Shown one piece after another: positions 1-10,431 of a stretch of DNA of 64,000 nt. The notes under the pieces are model-generated. The model was not told the origin of the DNA and searched no databases. It worked only from the letters and a program-made list of their open reading frames with translations. Numbering within the stretch: the first letter of the stretch is position 1; the number at the start of each line of letters is the position of its first letter. A program made the translations under genes and the position numbers. This stretch comes from Meloidogyne chitwoodi. Its lineage: Eukaryota; Nematoda; Chromadorea; Rhabditida; Meloidogynidae. Where the stretch lies: assembly GCA_015183035.1 (NCBI GenBank), contig JACZZP010000009.1, positions 1,550,001 through 1,614,000 on the forward strand, in the 5' to 3' direction.

Positions 1-472
1 GAGGAAAATAAAATGATAATGATGTAAAAATAAATAGGTAAATAAATAAAAATACCTGTTTTATTAAATTCTAGTTATTTATTATATTTGACATTATTTT
101 TACAAATATTTTTTTTATTTTTTAGTGTATTTATTGAGATTTTAAAAAATAAAGAAAAATCAGAATATTAGCCAAGATAATCCCAATTATTATTTTATCA
201 GAATTAAATATTTAAAAAAATTTCAATAAGTCTAAAAAATGTTTTAAAATTAAAACCTTTAAAAATTTTGTAGATTTTCTTACGATTGGATAAAATTTAA
301 ATAACAGTTGACAAATAAATGTAAAACGGACTGTATATTATTTTTTATTTATTTTTCAATATATTCTCTAAGCCTATAAACTTTATTTTATTATTTTTTA
401 TTATTCAATTTTTTAAGGCTGATGAGTCATCATACATACCAGTTCCTCTAAAAAAACTTAATTTATTTATTT
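1..472. other. AT-rich intergenic DNA
   Basis: No gene seen. The only ordered feature is a 13-bp perfect palindrome, TGATGAGTCATCA, at 420-432, containing an AP-1/SKN-1-like core TGAGTCA. Its function is unknown. Confidence 0.5.
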
Positions 473-744
473 GGATCCACCCCTAAATATCGAAACCCAA
501 AAGATCGAAAGATCACATGAAAGCAATTTGTGAACTTGCCAGTTCGGTCAAATCTCTTAAAACAATTGGTACCATTAAAACTTGGACCTACAAGGAGTGT
601 TTTATCACTTCTCCATTTTAGAGCCCATGGCCAGTTGGTTTTTGCAAACTTGGACCTAAGGATTGTTTTATTACTTGACCGACTGGCAAGTTCACAAATT
701 GTTTTCATCGATCTTTTGGGTTTCGATCTTCTGTGCTGATCCCG
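473..744. mobile_element. Palindromic MITE, copy 1
   Basis: About 270 bp. It starts GGATCCACCCCTAAA and ends with a related inverted end (GGGTTTCGATCTTC...GATCCC). Internal inverted segments match, for example GAACTTGCCAGT near the left end against ACTGGCAAGTTC near the right. A second copy lies at 3760-4000. The open frames crossing it follow from the palindrome and are not genes. The flanks are TTTA-rich, so its target duplication is ambiguous. Confidence 0.8.
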
Positions 745-951
745 TTTATTTATTTATTATACACACACACACATGCACATACATAAACACACACATTTTT
801 CTTTTCTCTTTGTTTTGTCTTCTCAACTGCCAACCGCCTTTTTTAAACATAAAATTGATTTTCTTATTATTTTCTTCTTTAATATACATATTTCATTTTT
901 AATTTAATTTTTATTTTTAAGAAAATTATAAAAAGATAAAATTCTAAAAAA

Positions 952-1185
952 ATGCCATTAACTTGTTCAGATTGTCCAAAATTTTGTTGTTCTGTACTTA
1001 TTCCGGTTAGTTAAAAATAAATATTTAATTAATTAATTTATTATTAATAATATGTATATAAATAGCCAATTGGTGTTTGGATAGAAAAAGGTTGTTCTAT
1101 TCATTTATTAATTAATGTTTTACTTACAATTTGTGGTTACTTTCCTGGTTTAATTCATGCTATAATAATTATTTGTTATTATTGA
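952..1185 (+). CDS. Pmp3/UPF0057 small membrane proteolipid
   Basis: Two exons, 952-1005 and 1066-1185, encode 57 aa. The intron is 60 bp, GT-AG, phase 0. The protein has the family layout: a short Cys-rich N-terminus, then PIGVWIEKGC around residues 19-28, a hydrophobic helix, and GYFPGLIHAIIIICYY at the C-terminus. Pmp3 proteins are two-helix plasma-membrane proteolipids linked to ion homeostasis and stress in fungi, plants and nematodes. Length is normal for the family (50-60 aa). It converges on the 92-aa gene downstream. Family identity is confident; physiological role is inferred only. Confidence 0.9.
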
Positions 1186-1527
1186 AAAGAAAGAAAAAGA
1201 AAAAAGAATTAAATATTTATAATTATTGCTAAAAATAAATACAAAAAATACTAACTTTTTCCTCTGATAATTCCATCATTATTTTACAATGAATATTTAA
1301 ATAAAATTCATTTATAACAATTGGAAATTAATTTTTTATATTTAAAAAGTGAATTATTTATTTAACAAAATTATTATTTTATTTTTTAATTTTAACATAA
1401 TTTTATTATTTTAAATAAAATAAGAGGAAATTGGGAGAAAATTTTTTTAATATTTAAATAAACAATATTTAGAACTAAAAATACCTAGATAATTAAATAA
1501 TATTATATATATGTACATATTTATTAT

Positions 1528-1848
1528 TTATTTATTTTCTTCTTCTTTTAATTCTTTTTGATCTTCTTTTTTATCTTCCTTGTTTTCTCCTTTATTATTT
1601 GCTTTAGAAGAGAACATTTTAACAGAGAGATAAATAATACCACCAATAAGGCCAATATTCAATAATACCAAAATAACATAAATTGGCCAAAAAGATGTAA
1701 CACAACTCTAAAAAAATTAAAATTTTGAGTTAAATATATAAAAAAGAACCTCTTCATTAGCTTCAACAAATCCCAAAACAATAATTATTAAAAGCAACGA
1801 ACGAAACAAAGTTCCAACAAAAAGCGAAACAGAACAAGAATTTTGCAT
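1528..1848 (-). CDS. Unknown 92-aa single-pass membrane protein
   Basis: Two exons, 1750-1848 then 1528-1707, with a 42-bp GT-AG phase-0 intron. The N-terminus looks like a signal peptide (hydrophobic stretch LLLIIIVLGFVEA, residues 18-30). A second hydrophobic segment, about residues 41-64 (IYVILVLLNIGLIGGIIYLSV), is followed by a highly charged Lys/Glu tail. This suggests a type I membrane micro-protein with a cytosolic charged tail. I recognise no family. The open frame, exact phase and signal/TM pattern support a real gene. Confidence 0.62.
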
Positions 1849-3759
1849 TGATTTTTTTATATAATTAAACAAATAAAATATTTATTTTTTTATATGCTTT
1901 TATATTAAATTAGTATTCGTCCCCGTTCCGCACCGGTATTTAAAAAATCACAAAAGGGTCACTCCTCAGATTGGTTTTCCCGACAATTTAGCTTTGGCAT
2001 AATTTGTCTCTACGGCAATTGATAATCTCCCCCAGCAACGTTTCTCATCCCCGTTCCCCGTTAAAGCCCTCTTTGCCATGCGGGGACAAATCTTATATTA
2101 AATTGTTAAGAGAGATGAGATTTTTAATTTTGTAGAATCTTTCTTTTTTTTTTTAATTTTATTTTTAAATAAATATATTTTTTTTATTTCTATAAATATT
2201 AAATTAAAAAGCCTTTTTGATCAAAAAATTTAATTTATTTTTTAAATTTTATTTTGTCAATTTTCTGACATAATTTTTAATTTTTTTCATTTTTTAGGAA
2301 AAGTAAATGTATTTTCTATGCATTTCCAAATATTTCCATTAATTTTGTCTTCCAATTCTTTCTTTTGCCTTTTTTCTAATCTCCAAAATTATCCCTATAG
2401 AAGCTCTTTTTCACAAAATTTTTTATTTGCCGCTTTTTGCGCTTTTTTTTTAACTAAAATTGGATTTTCGTGCCAACCACTAAATATAAAACCTAAATAG
2501 TAATAAAGTATTAATTCTCTCTCTTTTTTAAAAAAAATATTTTTTTCTTTGTTTTGACATTTCTATATCCTCTATATATTTAACAATTTATTTATAAATA
2601 AAAAATAATAATAATTAGAGAAATAAATAAATATAAAGTTTTTTTGATGATTCATCAAATATTTATATGTATTTATTATTTTCGCCCACTCGTTAACTTT
2701 TGTCATTTTTTGGCTTCGTTCTTGGATCTATTTATTTATATTTAGTAAAATATTTCAAAACTTTGCAATTTTTTTTTCCTTTATATTTATTTTAATAATT
2801 TTTCTTTAAAAAACTTATAAATTAGTTATTTATTTATTTATTTATAAATAATATTTACAATAATAATTCTGTTTAAACTTTTTAAATAAATATATTATAT
2901 ATATGTAGCATCTTTGTTGTACATATATTTTTAATTAAAAATATTTGTTTAAATTAATTTTTTTAATTTTTATATATTTATTTATTTCTATAAATACTTC
3001 TTTTATTTAAAAATAAAAAATAAACATTTTAATAAAAATTTATTTTCTACCAAATTACCAAATTACTTATTTAAAAATATTATATATATCAACTGACAAT
3101 ATCATTCCAAATCGTTTAATTATTTTTTTTCAAAAATATATCTTAAAATATTTATTTTTAATATAAACATTATATTTATTTATTTATTTTTGTTATTCTC
3201 TGATAAATAATTTTTAAATAAACAAAAGTACATAATAATCACAAAGTAGTTAAAAATGAATGATGACCTACATATTTTTAAATATTTATCTATAAAAAAT
3301 ACCAACAAATAGGTATTTATTTATTTACAACAATTTAGTATTTTTATATTATATTTATGTACATATAAATATATTATAATTATACATATCTTTGTTAATT
3401 AATTTAAACATTTATTTTTATATTTTTTTACAAAAAAACATTAATTACATATTTTTATATTAAATATTTATTTTGGTTTTGGGTGGCTTTATTTTTTATG
3501 TTGATGTGAAAAGATAATATTAACTAAAAATATAAATGACCAAATAAAAGATAAGAACAAAAAATTCTTCCCCTCCCCTTCTCCTTTTTTTCTTCTTCTT
3601 CAATAATTTGAAATTATTTATTTAGATATAATAGTATATTTTTAATCATTTTTTATTTTTTATAAAATGGACTAAAATTATTTATTTTTTTACTAATTAA
3701 TTTTATATATATTTACATATTTATCTTAAATATTTATATACATTTATATCATTTTTCTT
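1849..3759. other. AT-rich intergenic with a GC-richer island
   Basis: No gene seen. A GC-richer patch at about 1917-2090 contains repeated TCCCCGTTCC-like words and ends in GCGGGGAC, complementary to its start GTCCCCG. It may be a decayed repeat. A 60-codon frame at 2318-2500 is hydrophobic and AT-driven and is not called. Confidence 0.5.
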
Positions 3760-4000
3760 GGATCCACCCCTAAAGATCGAAACCCAAAAGATCGATGAAA
3801 GCAATTTGCGAACTTGCCAGTTCGGTCAAATCTCTTCAAACAATTTGGTACCATTCAAACTTGGACCTACAAGGAGTGTTTTATCACTTCTCCATTTTAG
3901 AGCCCATGGCCAGTTGGTTTTTGCAAACTTGAACCTAAGGAGTGAACTGGCAAGTTTCAAATTGTTTTCATTGGATCTTTTGGTCATTTGGGTTGACCCG
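3760..4000. mobile_element. Palindromic MITE, copy 2, with 8-bp TSD
   Basis: Second copy of the element at 473-744, sharing long near-identical blocks including the segment around TTGGACCTACAAGGAGTG. It is shorter in the right arm. It is flanked by an exact 8-bp direct repeat TTTTTCTT (3752-3759 and 4001-4008). An 8-bp target duplication with a non-coding palindromic body suggests a hAT-type (or other 8-bp-TSD) MITE. Confidence 0.85.
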
Positions 4001-4008
4001 TTTTTCTT

Positions 4009-4816
4009 AATTTAAGTAATGTGTACATATTAAATATATTATTTATTGTAATATTATTTTTTGTTTCTCTTAATTACAAAAATATCTACATATTTATTAA
4101 TTCATAATAATTTATTTATCTTTTTTTTTGAAAAATAGTAACCAAAATAGGTATATTTTTTTATTTTATTTTATAATACTGGCCTATTAAAATTAAAATA
4201 ATTTTACCTTTCTCTAAACTCTTCTGCCGATTAAGTTCTGACCATAAACATCATCTCACCTCGAAGACAGGCTCAATCTAATTGATCAAAATTTACTATA
4301 TAATTTATTTTTATACATTAGTAAATATAAAAAAGTCTTTGTGGATTTCAAATAGAGATAAATATCTCTTTTTGTATATAAAATTTGTAATATTAAAGGA
4401 TTTAGTGTAGTGTAGGGATTCAATATATATTTATTTATTGAATGTTTTAACTAAAAAGAGATATTCTAATTGTAAGCGCAATCTTTGTTTTCTTTTTTTC
4501 CTTCTAATATTCTCTTTTTCAACATTAAATGAAGGATAAAAATAAATATAATATTTAATAAATATTCTCTTGCATAACCTTTTTCCTTTACTAAAATTAA
4601 ATATTCTCATCCCCTTTTCTTCATTTTCTTTTAATTTTCCCCCCTACTTTATATATAACTAACTTTTTTTCTTTAGGCATTCTCCCAATCCTTTCTTTAT
4701 ACATTACTTCGTCGATAATTTTATCCTAATTCTTCATTCACATTGAAAATGGAACACTTTTCTTTCGTTTTTCTTTCAAACTTTTATTTATTTTTATAAA
4801 AAATCTAAAAAATATT
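4009..4816. other. Intergenic DNA upstream of the FAX/CDR gene
   Basis: AT-rich, no gene seen. A short upstream frame starts at ATG 4749 and ends before 4817, so it could act as a uORF. An acceptor-like TTTCTTTAG ends at about 4677 and could be a trans-splice site, but this is unproven. Confidence 0.4.
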
Positions 4817-6321
4817 ATGCAGTACGTTAAAGCCATTGAAGGCGAAATGCTTAAACCAACACGTGGATTATTAGTACGTAATTGGAGTGAAGATATTGTT
4901 AATTTGGTCCAATTTCCGCGCACACATACCATCGTTGATGTATCACCATTTTGTGTCAAATTGGAGACTTGGTTACGTATTACTGAGATAAAATATAAAG
5001 TTAGTTTATTTTTAAATAAAATTTTTTTACGAATCTAAATAAATGAATGAAAATCTCCGTTTAAAAATATTTAATAAAAATATTATTATTTTTAATTTAA
5101 AGAATGTCAGTAATGAATTTTCCAAATCATCAGCAAAGGGCCAAGTTCCGTTTATAGAACTCAATGGAAGGCAATTTGCAGATAGTAATTTTATTATTGA
5201 CCATTTACGAAGTCATTTTAAATTAAAAATTGATGAGAACTTAAGTGATAAAGAAAAGGCTGAATTCCGTGCTTTAACCATTCTTATTGAGGAATCACTT
5301 TTCAGGTATTTTCAAGTAAAGAAAGTTTAACAAATTTTAATTTGGTATAAGTTCCCCTCTTGTTTTCCCTATTTTTAAGTAATTATATTTATTTTTCCTC
5401 AAATAATTTATCAAATAGCCTATTAGTATTTTCCTATTCTTTTTTGCCCCATTTGTCAGGTTACTTGTCTAGCAAATGAGTCCAAAGATTGTTTTATGAA
5501 ATATATTTTTTTGTAGAATTCCCATATTTGATTATATTTAAAAAGTAACCAAAGGCAAATAATGTTTTGGTTAATTTAATATTTTTGAGTATTTTATAGA
5601 TGCTTGGAATATAATCGTTCTAAAAGTTTAGGATGGTTAGCAACAGATAAAGGTAAGCTTTATTTTATTTTCCTTTTTGAGTTTAATGCTATTTTCTTTC
5701 TTTTTTAATTTTTTCAGGAGTTCTTCCTTATATGCAAGGCATTCAAAAATTCTTTTTCCAAAAGATTTTTATTAAACAATTGGAAAAACGAGTTTATTTT
5801 TGTTTTTATTATTTTATTTAAAAAATAAATCTTTATAGTTAAAAAACCTTTTACATGCACAAGGTTATGGTCGTCATACACCTGAGGAAATTGAAGAAAT
5901 TACAAAGAAGGATTTGACGGCATTATCTATACATCTAGGAGATAAATCTTTTATGTTTGGAGATATTCCATCAACAGTATTTTTTAATTAAATTTTTATT
6001 AAAAAAATTTTTTTAAAGTTGGATGCAACAGCTTTTGGTCATCTTGTTCAATTTACAGATACTCCACTTACTTCTGATAAAATTAAAACATTTATGGAAC
6101 AAAATACACCAAATCTAATCGAATTTATTAAACGAATTAAAGAAAGATTTTGGCCTGATTGGATTCAAATTTGTGAAACTTTGGCACTCAATCCAGAGGA
6201 TTTGAAAAAAGATGAAGAACAAAAGAAGGAAGAAATTAAAGAAAATAATGCAGAAAATGTTGAAGTTACTTCAACTTCTCCACCACCGACAGATACTGCT
6301 AATGTGCCAATTCAGGCTTAA
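4817..6321 (+). CDS. FAX/CDR-type GST-fold protein (metaxin-like)
   Basis: Six exons: 4817-4999, 5103-5305, 5600-5652, 5718-5791, 5839-5976 and 6019-6321. All introns are GT-AG, giving 317 aa. The N-terminal half is a thioredoxin-like GST_N fold with VDVSPFCVKLETWLR (Cys at about residue 46) and KGQVPFIELNGRQFADSN. The C-terminal half is a GST_C helical domain (LDATAFGHLVQF...ERFWPDW). The acidic, Pro-rich tail is probably disordered. This matches the failed-axon-connections / cadmium-responsive (CDR) family of nematodes and metazoan FAXC. A detoxification or neuronal role is known for relatives but not shown here. It converges on the poly(A) polymerase gene. Confidence 0.9.
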
Positions 6322-7087
6322 AAACATCGAGAAGAAAAATGAAAAATAATTTTTTTATATATCAACAATCTTTAAAAGCCTTTAATTTTTCTTTATAAAC
6401 ATTCGATTAACTTTTTAATTTTTTCTGAACGAATTTAAATTGTTTTTAAATATTTAATTTGGCATTTAAATAAATCTGCTTAAAATTTATAAAAAATATT
6501 TTTTTAATAATTTTGAACAAGAAAATCTTGATATTTAATAATTTTAAGGATTAAGAGAAATATTTATGAATTTATTATTCCAATAGGGTCAACCCCCAGT
6601 TCACCAATTACCAAATTCATTGAAAATAAAAAATCATAAAAACGTTAAAAAAAGCCTGCCAACCCTGGTTTGAATTATTTTTTAACAAAGAATGGGTACT
6701 TACGTACTAGGGTGTCCCAAATTCACATGTCAATCATCAATATTTTTGTCCTATTTTCATCTTCTATATACCATTTGAAAGCTTAAAGTCTATCTCGTTT
6801 GACATGTTTCAGCGTTTTTTACAAAAATCAAAATTGACTGGGATATCCGCGGATAAAGTGGAACGTAAGTACCAAAGAATGTATGTTTTCTTTTAACGTT
6901 TTTTATGCTTTTCTATGAATAGAGGTGGTGGACTAATTCCAATTAGTCATTGTAATTTTATACTTTAATTTTTAAATAAAAATTTTTTATCAGAATTTAA
7001 TTAAAAATATCCACCTCTTATAATTATCAGAAAACAAATTATGGAATATATAAGATAGAAGAAAAAAGAATAATATAATATATGTAA
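6322..7087. repeat. Degenerate inverted-repeat element in 3' intergenic DNA
   Basis: Between two convergent genes lies a palindromic element at about 6605-6935. The left arm has AAAAACGTTAAAA and GGTACTTACGT; the right arm has ACGTAAGTACC and TTTTAACGTTTTT in inverted order. The middle (about 6710-6860) is unique and GC-richer. It looks like an old MITE. No coding frame or clear target duplication was found. Confidence 0.55.
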
Positions 7088-8725
7088 TCAAGGTGATAAT
7101 TCCTCTCGATCTAATTTGTCACTTGAAATATTCTCAACTTCTGTCGTTTCTGTGTTAATAGGTTCGCAGCCGTTGGCGTTTAAAGTAACAGCATTATTAA
7201 CAACAACTGGTGGAGTTGGAATTTGAAGAGGAAGTTCACTGAGAAAACGATCCAAATCTCGATGTTTATCCAAATCATGATAACTATCAGCAAAAGTCTT
7301 CTTAATCTCCTGGAAAATACGTTCATCATAAATGGAATGAGCAGCATTGCTTAATGTGAACGGTTCCTCAATACAAATACAATGCCACTGAGAAAGTGTA
7401 TTGAAAGGAGACTAAAAAAACTTTAAAATAAAATTTTTATTTTTAGTAACCAGGTTCTGCATAGCTTGTGCTCTATCCATTTTTCGTCCCATACGAATAC
7501 TTATTGCATCAGTTTCAAAACTAGAATTTATATTTAAAAAATTAAGAATATAAATTTAAAAAATTACTTAAATTCATAAGCATAATAATGGAGAAATCCA
7601 AGAAGTAATTCTCCAAGAGAAAGTCTCTGATCAAAATTCCAAACTTGGCTTGGAAGAGGATCCAATGGCTGTGACACATTGAGCAAACGTACATCAATTT
7701 TCTCAGAAAAACGTTTAGGATAAAGCATTTGAAGTGAAGGAAGTACTGGAGGATTAGCTCCACATTGTAAATAATGAATAACCATTAAAACAAGTGAGTA
7801 TGAAGTGAATGATGATCGGCTTGCATTATTTATGCCTCGACGCTTTGCCCATTCTTTAACAACCATTACAATTAAGCGAACACGCCAATCAACTAAAAAA
7901 TAAAAAAATTATTTTAACAATATTTTGTTCAAAAAACATTTTTTCAGATATTCATTTATTATTAAAAAGATAAAACGTACAAGCACTATAATAACAGAGC
8001 AAATGAGTATTTCGAATTGCCACAGAATTATTAACATTCAAATCAACCACAATATCCGAAAAAGCACCACTACATTTAATTCGAAGAATAGGCACTTTGG
8101 CTGGAATTAATTGTTGATCAACAACAAGCATAGCAGTTTTTAAAGTACGCATAACAGAAGAAAGAACAACAACAGCATCACTTTTTTGGTCAATCTGTAA
8201 AGAAAGATAAAATTATTTCCATTAAATTGCTCCATTCATACATCTTTATTTGTAATCATCAAACAAAGATCTAAGTCAGAATGTAAAGTTCCAAACCCAT
8301 TTAATGAAGAACCAACAATATATAAACCACACACTTAAAAAGAAAGTTAAAAAAGATAAAAACATCATAAGTATAATTACATGGAAAAATAGGTGAGATA
8401 GCATAATAAAGCTGATCACGTAAAAGAAGTTTACGATTCAATTGTATCTGGTTTTGCTCTGTATTTTGATGAAAGTCATAAATGCGTTCACTCAACTAAA
8501 AAAATTTTTAAATTTTTTTCAATTAAAAATTATATAACTTACAACATCCATTCGTGAAATTCCACTGGGACTTATAGGTACTTTGGATGAATAATGCTGA
8601 AATTGTTGTTGAAGCATATTATTGCTCTTTTCAGTATTTTTAGTACTTCCGCTACTTGAATGCCGAATACGAAGAGCCATCTGCTCATCAGTGAGTGCTG
8701 ATGAAGAAAAAGGTGGAATTGTCAT
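7088..8725 (-). CDS. gld-2: GLD-2-type cytoplasmic poly(A) polymerase
   Basis: Seven exons in transcript order: 8543-8725, 8381-8495, 8242-8333, 7981-8194, 7568-7892, 7451-7520, 7088-7411. They encode 440 aa. The nucleotidyltransferase motif is VGSSLNGFG (residues 106-114) followed by SDLDLCLM, with catalytic Asp 119 and Asp 121. The third acidic residue is Asp 181 in IVVDLNVNN. A PAP-associated domain follows (NDASRSSF-like helix, then LGELLLGFLHYYA) and the typical CIEEPFTLSNAAHS motif. These proteins extend short poly(A) tails on stored mRNAs, usually with an RNA-binding partner such as GLD-3. The protein is shorter than C. elegans GLD-2 because the disordered N-terminus is small. Confidence 0.93.
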
Positions 8726-9204
8726 TAATAAACAAAAAGAGGGGGAATTTTATTAAAAAAATCAAGCGAAATTTTTTGTTTTAAATTTATACCTAATTTT
8801 GATATATACCCAAACATGCAAAATACAACCATCACACCTTTTTAACTTTTCTAAATATTATTAAATACATACATATATCAAATGAATCAATAAATATAAA
8901 AGAATTTGATGGAAGAAATTAACAAAAAATAATTAATACAAAACGCCAATAATTTAATAAATAAATAATTCAAAATATTTATGAAGAAAGGAGAGACAAA
9001 CTTTTGATATTTGTAATTTTTTTATATTTTTTGTTAAGGGTTTGAGTGTAAAAAATATGACTGAATTAAAATTAAACCTTATTTTTTAAAATTAATTATT
9101 AAAATATATTTATTTATTTAACAATTTTTCCTTTTATTATTGAAAAATCCCTAAAATATGTTAGGATCATTTTCACGTCTATCATTTCTAAAAGAGACAC
9201 GTTT
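8726..9204. other. AT-rich intergenic DNA upstream of gld-2
   Basis: Promoter-side gap of the minus-strand poly(A) polymerase gene. No coding frame or repeat was recognised. Confidence 0.4.
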
Positions 9205-10431
9205 TTAATAAAAAAAGAAATGCAAAAAAGAGTGATTGTTGTATTTTTTAATGTTTTTAAAATTAAAAAACAATTTTTTTACATTTTTTATTACCATATT
9301 TTTTGACCAAACAGTATATTTACCGAAATTTTTTTCTTCGTAGTTTCTTTCTTCATCATCATTATCTTCACTAAATCGTCTTGATATTGAAAGTCTTTGC
9401 ACAGCATTTCTATTAGCTCTGGTCATTCGAACAATACGTCTATCAAATATAAGTGGAGAATTTGGGGTACTTGATGTGGGTGAATTAGCTGAACTACTAC
9501 TGCTTATTTCTGATTGATTGTCAAATATTTCTGAATTAATTTTTTCCTCTAAAAAAGTTTTTCCTTTTTTTATTGGTGATGATTGTGTTGTTGGAGTATT
9601 TGTACCACTATTTTTTGTTCGTGTTGTAGGAGTAGAGGAAGCTCCATTTTCAGTTTCTCCCGAGTACATTGATTCAACACCTGAACTACTACTTGGACAA
9701 CAACAACTGTCTGGAGGGAGAGGTTCTTCTGTTTCTGATTCACTAGAGAAATTTGGTAAATAATTTTTATTTTCTTCTTCATCTTCTTCTTCTAATGGTA
9801 AAAATGCTTCTTTTTCTTTCTCCAAAATACTTTTAATATCCAAAAGTCCCAATAAAAGTATTTGTCTTGTCCAACTAACACTAGGGGCAATTGAAAGTAA
9901 AGTTCTTTCAACTGGAATTGGAAGAAGAGGAATTATTAAAGGAATTGGTGTTAAACGTCGATCTCCAAAGAAGTGCCAATTTGGTAATCTTCTAAAAAGA
10001 GGATTATCAAAAAGGAGTCGACGATGATCATTTATTAATTGACGATTATTATTATTTTTTGTTGAAGAAGAAGAAGAAGATATTTTTTGTTCATTATTAT
10101 TAAAAGTAAAAATATTATAATTATTTAATTGTGCAAGAGTAAAACTAATTTTTTGTTCTTTTAAATTATCTTTTTTTAATAATAATAATTGTTGTTTTTC
10201 TATTAATGATTTATGACCACCAATAGGTAAAAAAGGAGAAATTAAATTATTTTTTGAATTTTTATAAAAAGATGTTGTTGTTAATATTTGTTTAGACCAT
10301 TCCTCTTTTCTTTTAGCTATTGGTGTTATTATAGAAGGTAATTCAAAAATAACAAATTGTGGTTTTTCAGGAAGAAATTCTGTCATTATTGTTGACTGAT
10401 TATTATTATTATTTGAAATAGAAGAAGACAT
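9205..10431 (-). CDS. Orphan Ser/Asn-rich 408-aa protein (3' end uncertain)
   Basis: One uninterrupted frame of 408 codons, start at 10431. It has poly-Asn (NNNNN near residue 8), poly-Ser and acidic tracts, plus less biased segments: about residues 140-200 (RRLPNWHFFGDRRLTP..., IAPSVSWTRQILLLGLLDIK) and a basic RRIVRMTRANRNAVQRLSIS near 345. I recognise no family. The last ~33 residues follow ATG|GTAATAAAA and look like read-through into an intron, so the true C-terminus may be spliced elsewhere. No downstream exon fitted the phase convincingly. It could be a disordered regulatory protein. Confidence 0.5.
   Translation of the reverse strand: MSSSISNNNNNQSTIMTEFLPEKPQFVIFELPSIITPIAKRKEEWSKQILTTTSFYKNSKNNLISPFLPIGGHKSLIEKQQLLLLKKDNLKEQKISFTLAQLNNYNIFTFNNNEQKISSSSSSTKNNNNRQLINDHRRLLFDNPLFRRLPNWHFFGDRRLTPIPLIIPLLPIPVERTLLSIAPSVSWTRQILLLGLLDIKSILEKEKEAFLPLEEEDEEENKNYLPNFSSESETEEPLPPDSCCCPSSSSGVESMYSGETENGASSTPTTRTKNSGTNTPTTQSSPIKKGKTFLEEKINSEIFDNQSEISSSSSANSPTSSTPNSPLIFDRRIVRMTRANRNAVQRLSISRRFSEDNDDEERNYEEKNFGKYTVWSKNMVIKNVKKLFFNFKNIKKYNNHSFLHFFFY

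Noticed and set aside
419..426. Hammerhead-like CTGATGAG
   Set aside because: No matching GAAA core or closing stems follow within ribozyme distance; it is part of a simple palindrome.
530..739. Open frames inside the two palindromic MITE copies (also 3758-4015)
   Set aside because: They arise on both strands because of the palindrome and have no family features.
2318..2500. 60-codon hydrophobic frame
   Set aside because: Composition expected from T-rich DNA; no neighbouring exons.
9141..9200. Short minus-strand coding-like tail KRVSFRNDRRENDPNIF with a PP1-docking-like RVSF
   Set aside because: Preceded by a stop with no in-phase acceptor from the 9205-10431 gene; the match is too short to support.
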